A stretch of 64,000 nt of DNA from JAJKJG01 sp036556825. GTDB lineage: Bacteria; Pseudomonadota; Alphaproteobacteria; Rhizobiales; Beijerinckiaceae. Location: NCBI GenBank assembly GCA_036556825.1, contig DATBIR010000297.1:10001-74000 (forward strand). Direction: 5' to 3'. A program made the translations under genes and the position numbers. The number at the start of each line of letters is the position of its first letter. Position 1 is the first letter of the stretch. The notes under the pieces were generated by a model that was given only the letters and a program-made list of their open reading frames with translations, was not told where the DNA came from and did no database searches. Below are positions 53,753 through 61,780 of the stretch, one piece after another.

Positions 53753-54348
53753 GTCGGAATCTCCTCGGGGCTGGGCCGCGGCATGGCCTCTGGGCCGATC
53801 AGCGCCAGGCGGATCGCAACCATCGATTTGGAGAGCGCGACGAGCGCGCAGCCGGCGGCGATCGCCCAGTAGCCGTAGGTCTTCGGCAGCCCGAGCGCCG
53901 GGCTGCGTTCGATCGAGACGATGTCGGCCACCTCGAGCGCCTGCCAGGACAGGAACGCGTAGGCGCAGATCACCAGCGCATGACCGAAGAGGAGAACGAT
54001 GCGCGTTCCGGTGCGTGCGAGCCGGCCGAGGAGCCACTCCACGGCAATATGTCCACCATGCTGCACGGCGAGCGCGACGCCGGCCATGATGAACCACGGA
54101 AAGACCTGCTCCGGCACCTCTTCGGCCCAGTCGAAGCCGCCGGTCGCGAGCACGTAGCGGGCGATCACGTTGGCGGTGAGCACGCCCATCAGGACGATGC
54201 CGGTGACCAGGAGCACGCCCTGACAGACGAGGGCTACGCCGCGATCGATCCTGTCGGCGGCGACCAGCAGGGCGCTGCGCGGCGGCGGCTGGGGGAGGGC
54301 GACGGGCTCCCCGAGCGTGACCGGCGCGGTGTGGAACGATCGTTCCAC
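53749..54348 (-). CDS. dctQ: TRAP transporter small permease (DctQ)
   Basis: 199 residues from a GTG at 54348 that follows the receptor stop by one base. About four membrane segments; the DctQ pattern FDWAEEVPEQVFPWFIMAG and HIAVEWLLG is clear. The N-terminus of about 30 residues is Pro-rich and precedes the first segment. It bridges DctP and DctM. Confidence 0.9.
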   Translation of the reverse strand: MERSFHTAPVTLGEPVALPQPPPRSALLVAADRIDRGVALVCQGVLLVTGIVLMGVLTANVIARYVLATGGFDWAEEVPEQVFPWFIMAGVALAVQHGGHIAVEWLLGRLARTGTRIVLLFGHALVICAYAFLSWQALEVADIVSIERSPALGLPKTYGYWAIAAGCALVALSKSMVAIRLALIGPEAMPRPSPEEIPT

Positions 54349-54349
54349 G

Positions 54350-55348
54350 TTACACCACCGCGGCGCGCAGCCGCTTCACGAAGTCGCCGAACGGCCGTGC
54401 CTCCCAGCGGTCTGCCACGGCCGCGGTTGCGGCCCGGAAGGGGCCCTGGTCCACCTCGTTGATGGAGACCGCGGCATTGCCCTTGAACTCGGCGAGCAGG
54501 CGCGTGTCGATGTCCTCCGACAGGCTGCGCTGGAGCGCCGTCGCCTCGCGCGCGACCTCCTGCACGAGCGTCCGGTCCTCGGGCCGCAGCCGGCCCCAGG
54601 CGATGCGCGAGGCGAGGACGGGATTGCACTCCCACTTGTGGCCGGTGAGCGAGATGAAGCGGTTCACCTCGAACAGCTTCGACGAATGGATGTTGGCGAG
54701 CGGATTTTCCTGGCCGTCGACGACCCCCTGCTGGAGCGCAACGTAAAGCTCGTTGAAATTGAGCTGCTGCGTCGCCGCGCCGAGCGCCTGGAAGATGTCG
54801 ATCGTCATCGGGTCGGGTGGGGTGCGGATTTTCAGGCCGCGAAGATCCTCGGGGCGGGTGATCGCGCGTTTGCTGTTGGTGACATGACGGATGCCGTTGT
54901 CCCACCAGCCGAGGGCGATCAGGCCAACCTTGTCGAAGCGCGCCGCGAGCTCCTCGCCGACCTTGCCGTCGACGACCTTGTAGGCGGCGGCGGCGTTCGG
55001 GAACAGGAAGGGAAGCCCGAGGGCCGCCAACTCGGGCAGCACGGCCGAGGACGCGCCCTGGCTGTTGGCCGACAGGTCGAGGGTGCCGGTGCGCAGCGCC
55101 GTGAGCATCGCCGCGTCATCGCCAAGCTGGGCCGAGCCGGCCACGCGCAGCTCGATGCGGCCGCTGCTGCGCTCACGCAGGAGCGTTGCCATGCGTTCGG
55201 CGGCGACGCTGCGCGGATTGCCGGGCGCGGCGCCGTGTCCCAGGGTGAGGCGCACCTGGCCCTGGGCGCGCAGGACCGACGGAGCTGCGAGCGTGCCGGC
55301 GGCGCCGAGCAGCACGGCGCGGCGCGTAGGTTTGAATGTATGTATCAT
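54350..55348 (-). CDS. dctP: TRAP transporter periplasmic receptor (DctP)
   Basis: 332 residues; GGGAGG precedes the ATG. The signal is Tat-like (PTRRAVLLGAAGTLAAPSVL). DctP motifs: LTLGHGAAPGNPRSVAAERM, GWWDNGIRHVTNSKRAI, GLKIRTPPDPMTIDIFQALGA, GVVDGQENPLANI. The Arg of KIRTPP is the carboxylate-binding Arg of the family, so an acid ligand is likely. It is followed by DctQ and DctM, and the transketolase genes lie just upstream on the same strand. Confidence 0.92.
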   Translation of the reverse strand: MIHTFKPTRRAVLLGAAGTLAAPSVLRAQGQVRLTLGHGAAPGNPRSVAAERMATLLRERSSGRIELRVAGSAQLGDDAAMLTALRTGTLDLSANSQGASSAVLPELAALGLPFLFPNAAAAYKVVDGKVGEELAARFDKVGLIALGWWDNGIRHVTNSKRAITRPEDLRGLKIRTPPDPMTIDIFQALGAATQQLNFNELYVALQQGVVDGQENPLANIHSSKLFEVNRFISLTGHKWECNPVLASRIAWGRLRPEDRTLVQEVAREATALQRSLSEDIDTRLLAEFKGNAAVSINEVDQGPFRAATAAVADRWEARPFGDFVKRLRAAVV

Positions 55349-55383
55349 CTCGTCCTCCCGATTCTTGATTGCTGGAACGCAGG

Positions 55384-56436
55384 TCAGAGCTGGCGCCGTA
55401 TGTTCTGCGCCATCGCCGACGCCGAGATGCCGTAGCGATCGTGCAGGGTCGGCAGCGCACCGGCGTCGAGAAAGGCGTCGGGCAGCGCGATCTGGGTGAA
55501 GCGCCGCGGCGCCACGCCCGCGCGCAGCAGCGTGCCGGCCACCGCCTCGCCGAGACCGCCGATCACGGAATGGTTCTCGGCCACAACGACCAGGCGACCG
55601 CCGCGTCGCGCCTCGTATACGATCGTATCGACGTCGAGCGGCTTGATCGTCGGCACGTGCAGAACGGCGACGCCGACGCGGTCGGCCTCGAGCCGGCTCG
55701 CCGTCTCGAGCGCGCGCATGGTCATGAAACCGGACGAGATCACGAGCACGTCGGCGCCATCGCGGATCAGCTTCGCCTTGCCGAGCTCGAACCTGTAGTC
55801 GTATTCGTCGAGCACCAGTGGAACGTTGCCGCGCAGAAGGCGCATGTAGACGGGCCCGTCATGGGCGGCGATCGCATGCGTCGCCTGCTCGGTGTCGAGC
55901 GCGTCACAGGGGTCGACGACGGTCAGGTCGGGCATGGCGCGGAAGATCGCGATGTCCTCGGTCGCCTGGTGGCTCGGCCCGTAGCCCGTGGTCAGCCCGG
56001 GCAAGGCGCAGCAGACCTTCACGTTCAGGCCTTCCTCCGCGATCCCCTGGCTGATGAAATCGTAGGTCCGGCGCGAGGCGAAGACCGCGTAGGTCGTCAC
56101 GAAGGGCACGAAACCCTCATGCGCCATGCCGGCGGCGGCCAGCATGAGCAGCTGCTCGGCCATGCCCATCTGGTAGAAGCGGTCGGGATGTTCCTTGGCA
56201 AAGACGTGCAGGTCCGTGTATTTGCTGAGGTCGGCCGTCATGCCGACGATGTCGGGGCGGCTCTGCGCGATCTCGGCGAGTACGCGTCCGAACGGCGCCG
56301 GGCTGGTCCGCTGGCCCTCGGCGGCAAGCGATGCGATCATCGCCGAGGTGGTGAGCCGCGGCCGCGATGGATCGTTCGCCCCGCGCGAGCTGTCTATGCG
56401 TGCGGCGCCGCCGCGCCAGGGTCCCCGCTTGCTCAT
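55384..56436 (-). CDS. Transketolase C-terminal subunit (split enzyme)
   Basis: 350 residues from the ATG at 56436 (GGGGAGGT upstream). It carries the pyrimidine-binding domain with catalytic Glu in YQMGMAEQLLM, the block GLTTGYGPSHQATEDIAI, and the C-terminal domain (VVVAENHSVIGGLGEAVA). It must pair with the N-terminal subunit, whose gene overlaps by ATGA. An N-terminal extension of about 45 residues precedes the fold. The substrate could be a sugar phosphate or an unusual ketose. Confidence 0.9.
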   Translation of the reverse strand: MSKRGPWRGGAARIDSSRGANDPSRPRLTTSAMIASLAAEGQRTSPAPFGRVLAEIAQSRPDIVGMTADLSKYTDLHVFAKEHPDRFYQMGMAEQLLMLAAAGMAHEGFVPFVTTYAVFASRRTYDFISQGIAEEGLNVKVCCALPGLTTGYGPSHQATEDIAIFRAMPDLTVVDPCDALDTEQATHAIAAHDGPVYMRLLRGNVPLVLDEYDYRFELGKAKLIRDGADVLVISSGFMTMRALETASRLEADRVGVAVLHVPTIKPLDVDTIVYEARRGGRLVVVAENHSVIGGLGEAVAGTLLRAGVAPRRFTQIALPDAFLDAGALPTLHDRYGISASAMAQNIRRQL

Positions 56437-57284
56437 GACGACCTCCCCGCATCGAGCGCGTCGATGGCGAGCGCCCATTCGTGTGGCTCCACCCGAAGGA
56501 AGTGCGATTTGTCGCGCGTCTCGAGGAAGGGCACGCCCTTCGCCATCTTGGTGTCGCAGATGATGACGCGCGGCTTCGTGTCCGCGAGCGCGCGCGCGGC
56601 ATCGAAGGCTTTCACCAGCGCGTCGATGTCGTTGCCGTTGACGCGCTGCACGTGCCAGCCGAATGCCGCCCATTTCGCCGGCAAGGGCTCGAAGTTGAGC
56701 ACGCCGGTGGAGGGACCGTCGGCCTGCATTTGGTTGACGTCGACGATGCAGATCAGGTTGCCGAGCTGCCAGTGCCCCGCCGACATCGCCGCTTCCCAGG
56801 TCGGGCCTTCGTTCAGCTCCCCGTCCGACATCAGATTGTAGACGAACGACCTGGAAGCCTTGCGCTTCAGCCCGAGGGCCATGCCGACGGCGATGCCGAG
56901 GCCAATTCCGAGCGAGCCGCCGCTGATCTCCATGCCGGGCGTGTAGCTGGCCATGCCCGACATCGGCAGGCGGCTGTCGTCGGTGCCGTAGGTCTCCAGC
57001 TCGCTTTCCGGGATGATGCCGGCCTCGATCAGGGCCGCGTAGAGGGCGATGGCGTAATGGCCGATCGACAGCAGGAAGCGGTCCCGCTCCTCCCAATACG
57101 GCTGCTCCGGCCGGTAAGTGAGCGCGTGGAAATAGGACACGGCCAGCACGTCGGCGATGCCGAGCGCCTGGGCGATGTAGCCCTGGCCCTGTACCTCGCC
57201 CATGCGCAGGGCATTGCGCCGGATGCGCCAGGCCCTGTCGGCGAGCGTCGGTGCGTTGGCCAGCATGATCGTCGGGGCTTCCAT
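56433..57284 (-). CDS. Transketolase N-terminal subunit (split enzyme)
   Basis: 283 residues. The thiamine-diphosphate domain shows LSIGHYAIALYAAL, SGGSLGIGLGIAVGMALG and the ThDP/metal motif SDGELNEGPTWEAAM ending near IVDVNQ, where most family members have GDGE. It provides the metal-diphosphate half of the active site. Split transketolases of this kind also occur in apulose-phosphate and sulfo-sugar pathways. No sugar kinase or isomerase is in this cluster. Confidence 0.9.
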   Translation of the reverse strand: MEAPTIMLANAPTLADRAWRIRRNALRMGEVQGQGYIAQALGIADVLAVSYFHALTYRPEQPYWEERDRFLLSIGHYAIALYAALIEAGIIPESELETYGTDDSRLPMSGMASYTPGMEISGGSLGIGLGIAVGMALGLKRKASRSFVYNLMSDGELNEGPTWEAAMSAGHWQLGNLICIVDVNQMQADGPSTGVLNFEPLPAKWAAFGWHVQRVNGNDIDALVKAFDAARALADTKPRVIICDTKMAKGVPFLETRDKSHFLRVEPHEWALAIDALDAGRSS

Positions 57285-57310
57285 CCTGGTCTCCGTTGCG
57301 CGCGGTGGTG

Positions 57311-58060
57311 TCAGTGGATGAGCATGCCGCCATTGACGTCGATCACCGCGCCGGTGACGTAGGCGGACAGATCGGAGGCGAGGAACAGGTAGACGCCCGC
57401 CACGTCGCTGGCGTCACCGAGGCGGTCGAGCGGAATGCCTTTGAGGATGTCCCGCCGCATGTCGTCGGTGAGCTTGCCGCCGGTGATGTCGGTCTGGATC
57501 AGGCCGGGCGTGACGCAGTTGACGCGGATGCCGTCGGGCCCGAGCTCTCGCGCCATGGCTTTCGCCAGCCCCAGCACGCCGGCTTTCGCTGCCGAGTAGT
57601 GCGGACCGCCGAAGATGCCGCCGCCGCGCTGTGCCGAAACGGACGACATGCAGGCGATCGAGCCCGCGCGGCGGGAGCGCATGTGCGGGATGAAGGCCTG
57701 GCTCAGATACAAGACGCCGGTGAGGTTGACGTCGACAATGCGGCGCCAGCTCGCCTCGTCGATCTCCATCGTCTTGACGGGCTGCGTGATGCCGGCATTG
57801 TTGACGAGGATGTCGACATGCCCGAGCGCCTCGATGGCGATGTCGGCGGCGCGCCTGCAGGCATCGGCATCGGCGACGTTGCAGCCGATGCCGAGATGGC
57901 CGTTTCCGAGAGAAGATGCGGCCTGCTCTGCTCCTTGCTCGTCCAGGTCGAGGATGGCGACCCTGGCGCCGTGCTCCGCGAACAGACGGGCGGTCGTCAG
58001 TCCGATCCCGCGCGGGCTCGCCGCTCCGGAGATGACGGCAGTCTTGCCTTGAAGAAGCAT
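57311..58060 (-). CDS. Short-chain dehydrogenase/reductase
   Basis: 249 residues from the ATG at 58060 (GGAGG upstream). NAD(P) loop SGAASPRGIGLTTARLF, acidic ILDLDE after strand 2 (NAD preference), NNAG, active-site Ser in MSSVSAQRGG and YSAAK. It is the first gene of the minus-strand run SDR, transketolase A, B, then DctP, Q, M. It probably oxidises a polyol or hydroxy acid brought in by the TRAP importer. Confidence 0.9.
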   Translation of the reverse strand: MLLQGKTAVISGAASPRGIGLTTARLFAEHGARVAILDLDEQGAEQAASSLGNGHLGIGCNVADADACRRAADIAIEALGHVDILVNNAGITQPVKTMEIDEASWRRIVDVNLTGVLYLSQAFIPHMRSRRAGSIACMSSVSAQRGGGIFGGPHYSAAKAGVLGLAKAMARELGPDGIRVNCVTPGLIQTDITGGKLTDDMRRDILKGIPLDRLGDASDVAGVYLFLASDLSAYVTGAVIDVNGGMLIH

Positions 58061-58147
58061 CGTTCCTCCAAATCTGTTGTTGGTCTTGTTGGAGGGACTA
58101 TTCGGCGGACGGCGCGCCCGCACAAACGCGATGTTTACAACGGGTGT

Positions 58148-58160
58148 TGAATCTAGTTCA
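58148..58160. promoter_or_regulatory. Candidate LysR operator
   Basis: TGAATCTAGTTCA is a near-perfect palindrome (TGAA-N5-TTCA) centred in the 108 bases between the divergent SDR and LysR genes, eight bases before the LysR start. LysR-type regulators usually bind such dyads next to their own gene. No footprint is implied. Confidence 0.4.
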
Positions 58161-58168
58161 CTAATGTC

Positions 58169-59092
58169 ATGCTTCAGCATGTGCCCCTTTCCTTCCTGCG
58201 GGCCTTCGAGGCCGCTGGCCGGACAGGTTCGTTCCGGTCGGCTGCCCTGGTGCTCAACCTCACGCCGAGCGCCGTCAGCCACGCGATCCGCAAGCTCGAA
58301 CAGGCGCTCGGCATTCCGCTGTTCGAGCGCGACACGCGCCACATTCATCTGACCCACGAGGGCGAGGTGCTGATGCGCCACGTGAGCCGGGCCTTCGACG
58401 AGTTGCGGCGTGGCATGGACGTCGTCTCGACCCGCGGCCCCAAGCTCCTGCGTCTGCACTGCGCCCCGAGCTTTGCTGCGCAATGGCTGACGCCGCGACT
58501 CGCCGATTTCCTCAAGCGTCATCCCGGCTTCGAGGTTCGTCTCGCGGCTGGGACCGATTACACGCGCTTCAGCGCTGACGAGTTCGATGCCGATATCGTC
58601 TACGGGCCGCCGCGGGTGGAGGGGCTTGTCGTCGTGCCGCTCGGCGAAGAGACGATCGCGCCGATGTGCGCGCCCGATGTCGCCGCGACGATCGCCACGC
58701 CGTCGGACCTGCTGGGCCATGTGCTGATCCAGAGCGACAGCAAGCAGATCCAGTGGGCGGACTGGTTCGCCGCCAACGAACTGGTCGCGCCTCCGCCGAA
58801 CGGGAGTCGTTTCGACCGCAGCTTCCTGGCCATCGCGGCGGCCATAGAGGGCCTCGGCGTCGCCCTGGAGTCGACGCGCCTCGCCGAGCGCGAGCTCGCC
58901 TCGGGACGCCTCGTGATGCCGTTGCAGCAGAATTCGGTGGCGGTCCGGTATGTCGGCCACAACCTCGTGTTTCCACGCTACGTCCGCCAGCGGCATGCGC
59001 TCAAGGTTTTCACCGAATGGCTTCTGACGGAGCTCGGACTCGAGGCGCAGAGCCTGCTCGGCAACCCCGCTGATGCGCCTCGTGCGGCCTGA
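58169..59092 (+). CDS. LysR-family transcriptional regulator (GcvA-like)
   Basis: 307 residues. The N-terminus LSFLRAFEAAGRTGSFRSAA with SAVSHAIRKLEQALGIPLFER is the GcvA-type winged helix. The effector domain follows from about residue 90, with IVYGPP and LGVALESTRLAERELASG. It is divergent from the SDR/transketolase/TRAP run and is its most likely regulator. Confidence 0.92.
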   Translation: MLQHVPLSFLRAFEAAGRTGSFRSAALVLNLTPSAVSHAIRKLEQALGIPLFERDTRHIHLTHEGEVLMRHVSRAFDELRRGMDVVSTRGPKLLRLHCAPSFAAQWLTPRLADFLKRHPGFEVRLAAGTDYTRFSADEFDADIVYGPPRVEGLVVVPLGEETIAPMCAPDVAATIATPSDLLGHVLIQSDSKQIQWADWFAANELVAPPPNGSRFDRSFLAIAAAIEGLGVALESTRLAERELASGRLVMPLQQNSVAVRYVGHNLVFPRYVRQRHALKVFTEWLLTELGLEAQSLLGNPADAPRAA

Positions 59093-59233
59093 GCGGTCTT
59101 TCGCCGAGGCGCCTTGCCGAGCGAAGACTGCGCCGCGGGTTTACGAAGCCGCATCGATCGGGCATCACCAGTCCCGCCTCCACCTGCGCCGCCCGGCTGA
59201 GAACGCACGACCGGCGCGACAACCCGATGCCTC

Positions 59234-60109
59234 ATGAAGCCTGCCGCTTTCGTCCATCACGAGCCGCGCACCGTCGAGGAGGCGACCTCGCTCCTCGCCG
59301 AGGTCGGGCCGGACGACGGGCGCGTGCTTGCGGGAGGGCAGAGCCTGGTCCCGGCGATGGCGCTGCGGCTGGCGCGCCCGTCGCATCTCGTGGACATCAA
59401 CCGCATCGGCGAGCTTGCGCGTCTCGGTTTCGCCGACGGCGCGCTTGCGATCGGAGCTTGCGTGCGCCACGCGGCATTTCACCGGCCGTCGGGACCAGGT
59501 CCTCTCGAGCAACTGCTCGGCGCCGTGGTGCGCCACATCGCGCATTATCCTATCCGTACGCGCGGCACCTTCTGCGGCAGTCTCGCCAACGCCGATCCTG
59601 CCTCCGAGTGGTGCCTGGTGGCGGCAACGCTCGACGCCATCCTCGTCGTCGACAGCAGCCGGGCGCGCCGCGCGATCGCGGCCGCGGATTTTTTCCACGG
59701 AATCATGACGACGGCGCTGCGGCCCGACGAGCTGCTGGTCGAAGCGCGTCTGCCGCTTCTGGCGCCCGCGACGCGGTTCGGCTTCTACGAGTTCAGCCGC
59801 CGCGCCGGCGATTTCGCGCAGGCCATGACGCTTGCCGCCTTCGAGCTGGCTGACGGCGTGATCGCCAACCCGCGAGTCGGCGTCGGCGCCGTCGAGGCCA
59901 TGCCGCGCCGCCTGGCCGTGGTGGAGGAGTACCTCGCCGGCCGGGAACCGTCGCAGCGGACCTTCCGGGCGGCAGCCGAGCTCGCGCGCGGCGAGGTCGA
60001 TCCGGCCGAGGACACCGCCGAGGCCGCGGACGACAAGCGGGACCTCGTCCGGGCCACGACCCTGCGGGCCCTCGAGCAGGCCAGCCCGCTTCATGACGCC
60101 GCAAATTGA
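59234..60109 (+). CDS. FAD-binding subunit of molybdenum hydroxylase type (CoxM-like), orphan
   Basis: 291 residues. FAD motifs of the xanthine dehydrogenase/CO dehydrogenase medium subunit: LAGGQSLVPAMALRLARP and IRTRGTFCGSLANADPASEW. The C-terminal cluster-binding-like domain is present. The iron-sulfur (CoxS) and molybdopterin (CoxL) subunit genes that normally adjoin it are absent on both sides. It lies 135 bases before a tctCBA set on the same strand. Partners must be encoded elsewhere, or it acts alone. Confidence 0.87.
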   Translation: MKPAAFVHHEPRTVEEATSLLAEVGPDDGRVLAGGQSLVPAMALRLARPSHLVDINRIGELARLGFADGALAIGACVRHAAFHRPSGPGPLEQLLGAVVRHIAHYPIRTRGTFCGSLANADPASEWCLVAATLDAILVVDSSRARRAIAAADFFHGIMTTALRPDELLVEARLPLLAPATRFGFYEFSRRAGDFAQAMTLAAFELADGVIANPRVGVGAVEAMPRRLAVVEEYLAGREPSQRTFRAAAELARGEVDPAEDTAEAADDKRDLVRATTLRALEQASPLHDAAN

Positions 60110-60244
60110 CATGGAGCGAGCCTTGCGTGCAGGTTCTGCACGGCCGCAGCCGCGCGTTCGCCTCACCGCAGAGTGCGCTGCGCCGGAGGCGAAACGATCA
60201 GGGCGACTGACGCCATGACGCACAACTCGGGGAGAGGAAAGTCA

Positions 60245-61213
60245 ATGAGGATGCCTGGTATCAAAGGTCTCGTGATCGCCGCCGCATTGGTCGTCACCGC
60301 CTCGGCCGCGTCTGCCCAGGACTATCCGAGCAAGCCTGTCCGCCTCATCCTTCCCTACGCGCCTGGCGGGATCATCGACTATGTGGGCCGCACGCTGGCG
60401 CAGCGGCTGGGCGAGAATATGGGGCAGCCCGTGGTCGCCGAGAACCGGCCCGGCGCCGGAGGAATTGCGGGCACGGACTATGTCGCCAAGGCGCCCGCCG
60501 ACGGCTACACGATTCTGCTGATGGACCCGGCGGTGGTGATCAATCCCACCCTGCAGCCGAGCATTCCCTACGATCTCTTCAAGGAGCTCAAGACCGTCTC
60601 GGTGGTCAGCTCGTCGCCCGAGGTGGTGGTGGTGTCGCCGTCGCTCCCGGTGCGCACCTTCAAGGAGCTGATCGATTACGGCAAGGCCAATCCCGGCAAG
60701 CTGAACTTCGCGTCGGCCGGCGTCGGCACGACGCCGCATCTCGCCGGTGAGCTGTTCAAGCTGCGCGCCGGCGTCGACGCGACGCACATCCCGTACAAGG
60801 GCATCGGCGCCTCCTTCACCGACATCATGTCCGGCAAGGTGCAGTTCGCCTTCAGCAGCATCGCCGGGGCGCAGCCCTTCACGTCCGACAACCGCGTGCG
60901 CGCCATCGCCACGACCGGCCCGAAGCGCACGCCCGCCTATCCGGACCTGCCGACCGTGAGCGAGGCCGGCCTGCCCGGCTTCGAGGTCGATCTCTGGCTC
61001 GGCATTTTCGCGCCGGCGGCGACCCCGCCGAACGTCGTCGCGCGCCTGAACGCAGAATTGAAGAAGGCGCTCGCCAATCCGGAGACCAAAGCTGCGCTCG
61101 CCAAGGTCGGCGTCGAGCCGCGCGGAACGAGCCCCGAGGAAGGCGTGCAGTTCATCCGCAACGAGTTCGAGACCTGGCGAAAGGTGATCCAGGACGCCAA
61201 GATCCAGTTGTGA
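60245..61213 (+). CDS. tctC: TctC/Bug-family periplasmic solute receptor
   Basis: 322 residues from the ATG at 60245 (GAGAGGA upstream). Sec signal GLVIAAALVVTASAASAQ. Bug motifs: YPSKPVRLILPYAPGGIIDYVGR, AENRPGAGGIAGTDYVAKA, DGYTILL, LPTVSEAGLPGFEV. The canonical PGG.D ligand loop is kept as PGGIID. It is the receptor of the tctBA genes that follow on the same strand. Confidence 0.93.
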   Translation: MRMPGIKGLVIAAALVVTASAASAQDYPSKPVRLILPYAPGGIIDYVGRTLAQRLGENMGQPVVAENRPGAGGIAGTDYVAKAPADGYTILLMDPAVVINPTLQPSIPYDLFKELKTVSVVSSSPEVVVVSPSLPVRTFKELIDYGKANPGKLNFASAGVGTTPHLAGELFKLRAGVDATHIPYKGIGASFTDIMSGKVQFAFSSIAGAQPFTSDNRVRAIATTGPKRTPAYPDLPTVSEAGLPGFEVDLWLGIFAPAATPPNVVARLNAELKKALANPETKAALAKVGVEPRGTSPEEGVQFIRNEFETWRKVIQDAKIQL

Positions 61214-61329
61214 TCCGTTGACGTCATGCGCGAATCTGGCCGGCCGTCAGCCCGGTCGGCCGGAACGCGCCCGTTGTGAGCTGCGCGTGGCGGCGCTGCA
61301 TGCCGTTTCGGAAAACCCGTTGTGACCTC

Positions 61330-61773
61330 ATGATCCGCGCTCCCAAGGACTTTTGGTCCGGTGTGCTGTGCGTCGCCCTGGCAAGCGCGTTCTTTTTTCA
61401 GGCGCAGAATTACGCCATGGGCCGCGCCAACGCGATGGGGCCGGGCTATTTCCCGTCCCTGCTCGCGCTTGTCCTCGCCGGCGTCGGCGCCGTCCTGGTC
61501 ATTCGCTCCTTCTACATCGAGGGCGCCCGCATCGCTGTCCTGCGCCTCGGCCCGCTCGCCATGCTGGTCACGGCCATCGTCCTGTTCGGGCTTCTGATCA
61601 ACTGGCTCGGGCTCGTCGTCGCGGGAGCTCTGGCGGCGCTGATCGGCGCCCGCGCCGGACCCGACTTCCGCATCGGCGAGGGTATCGCGCTTTCCGTCGC
61701 CCTCGTCGCATTCTCGGTGATCGTATTCGTGTACGCGCTCGGGCTCCCCTTGAAGCTCTGGCCGGGCCTGTAG
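61330..61773 (+). CDS. tctB: Tripartite tricarboxylate transporter small permease (TctB)
   Basis: 147 residues from the ATG at 61330; a GTG at 61276 is less likely. Four membrane segments with the TctB block RANAMGPGYFPSLLALVLAGVGA. It lies 116 bases after tctC and seven before tctA in a standard tctCBA order. Confidence 0.88.
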   Translation: MIRAPKDFWSGVLCVALASAFFFQAQNYAMGRANAMGPGYFPSLLALVLAGVGAVLVIRSFYIEGARIAVLRLGPLAMLVTAIVLFGLLINWLGLVVAGALAALIGARAGPDFRIGEGIALSVALVAFSVIVFVYALGLPLKLWPGL

Positions 61774-61780
61774 GCGCCGC

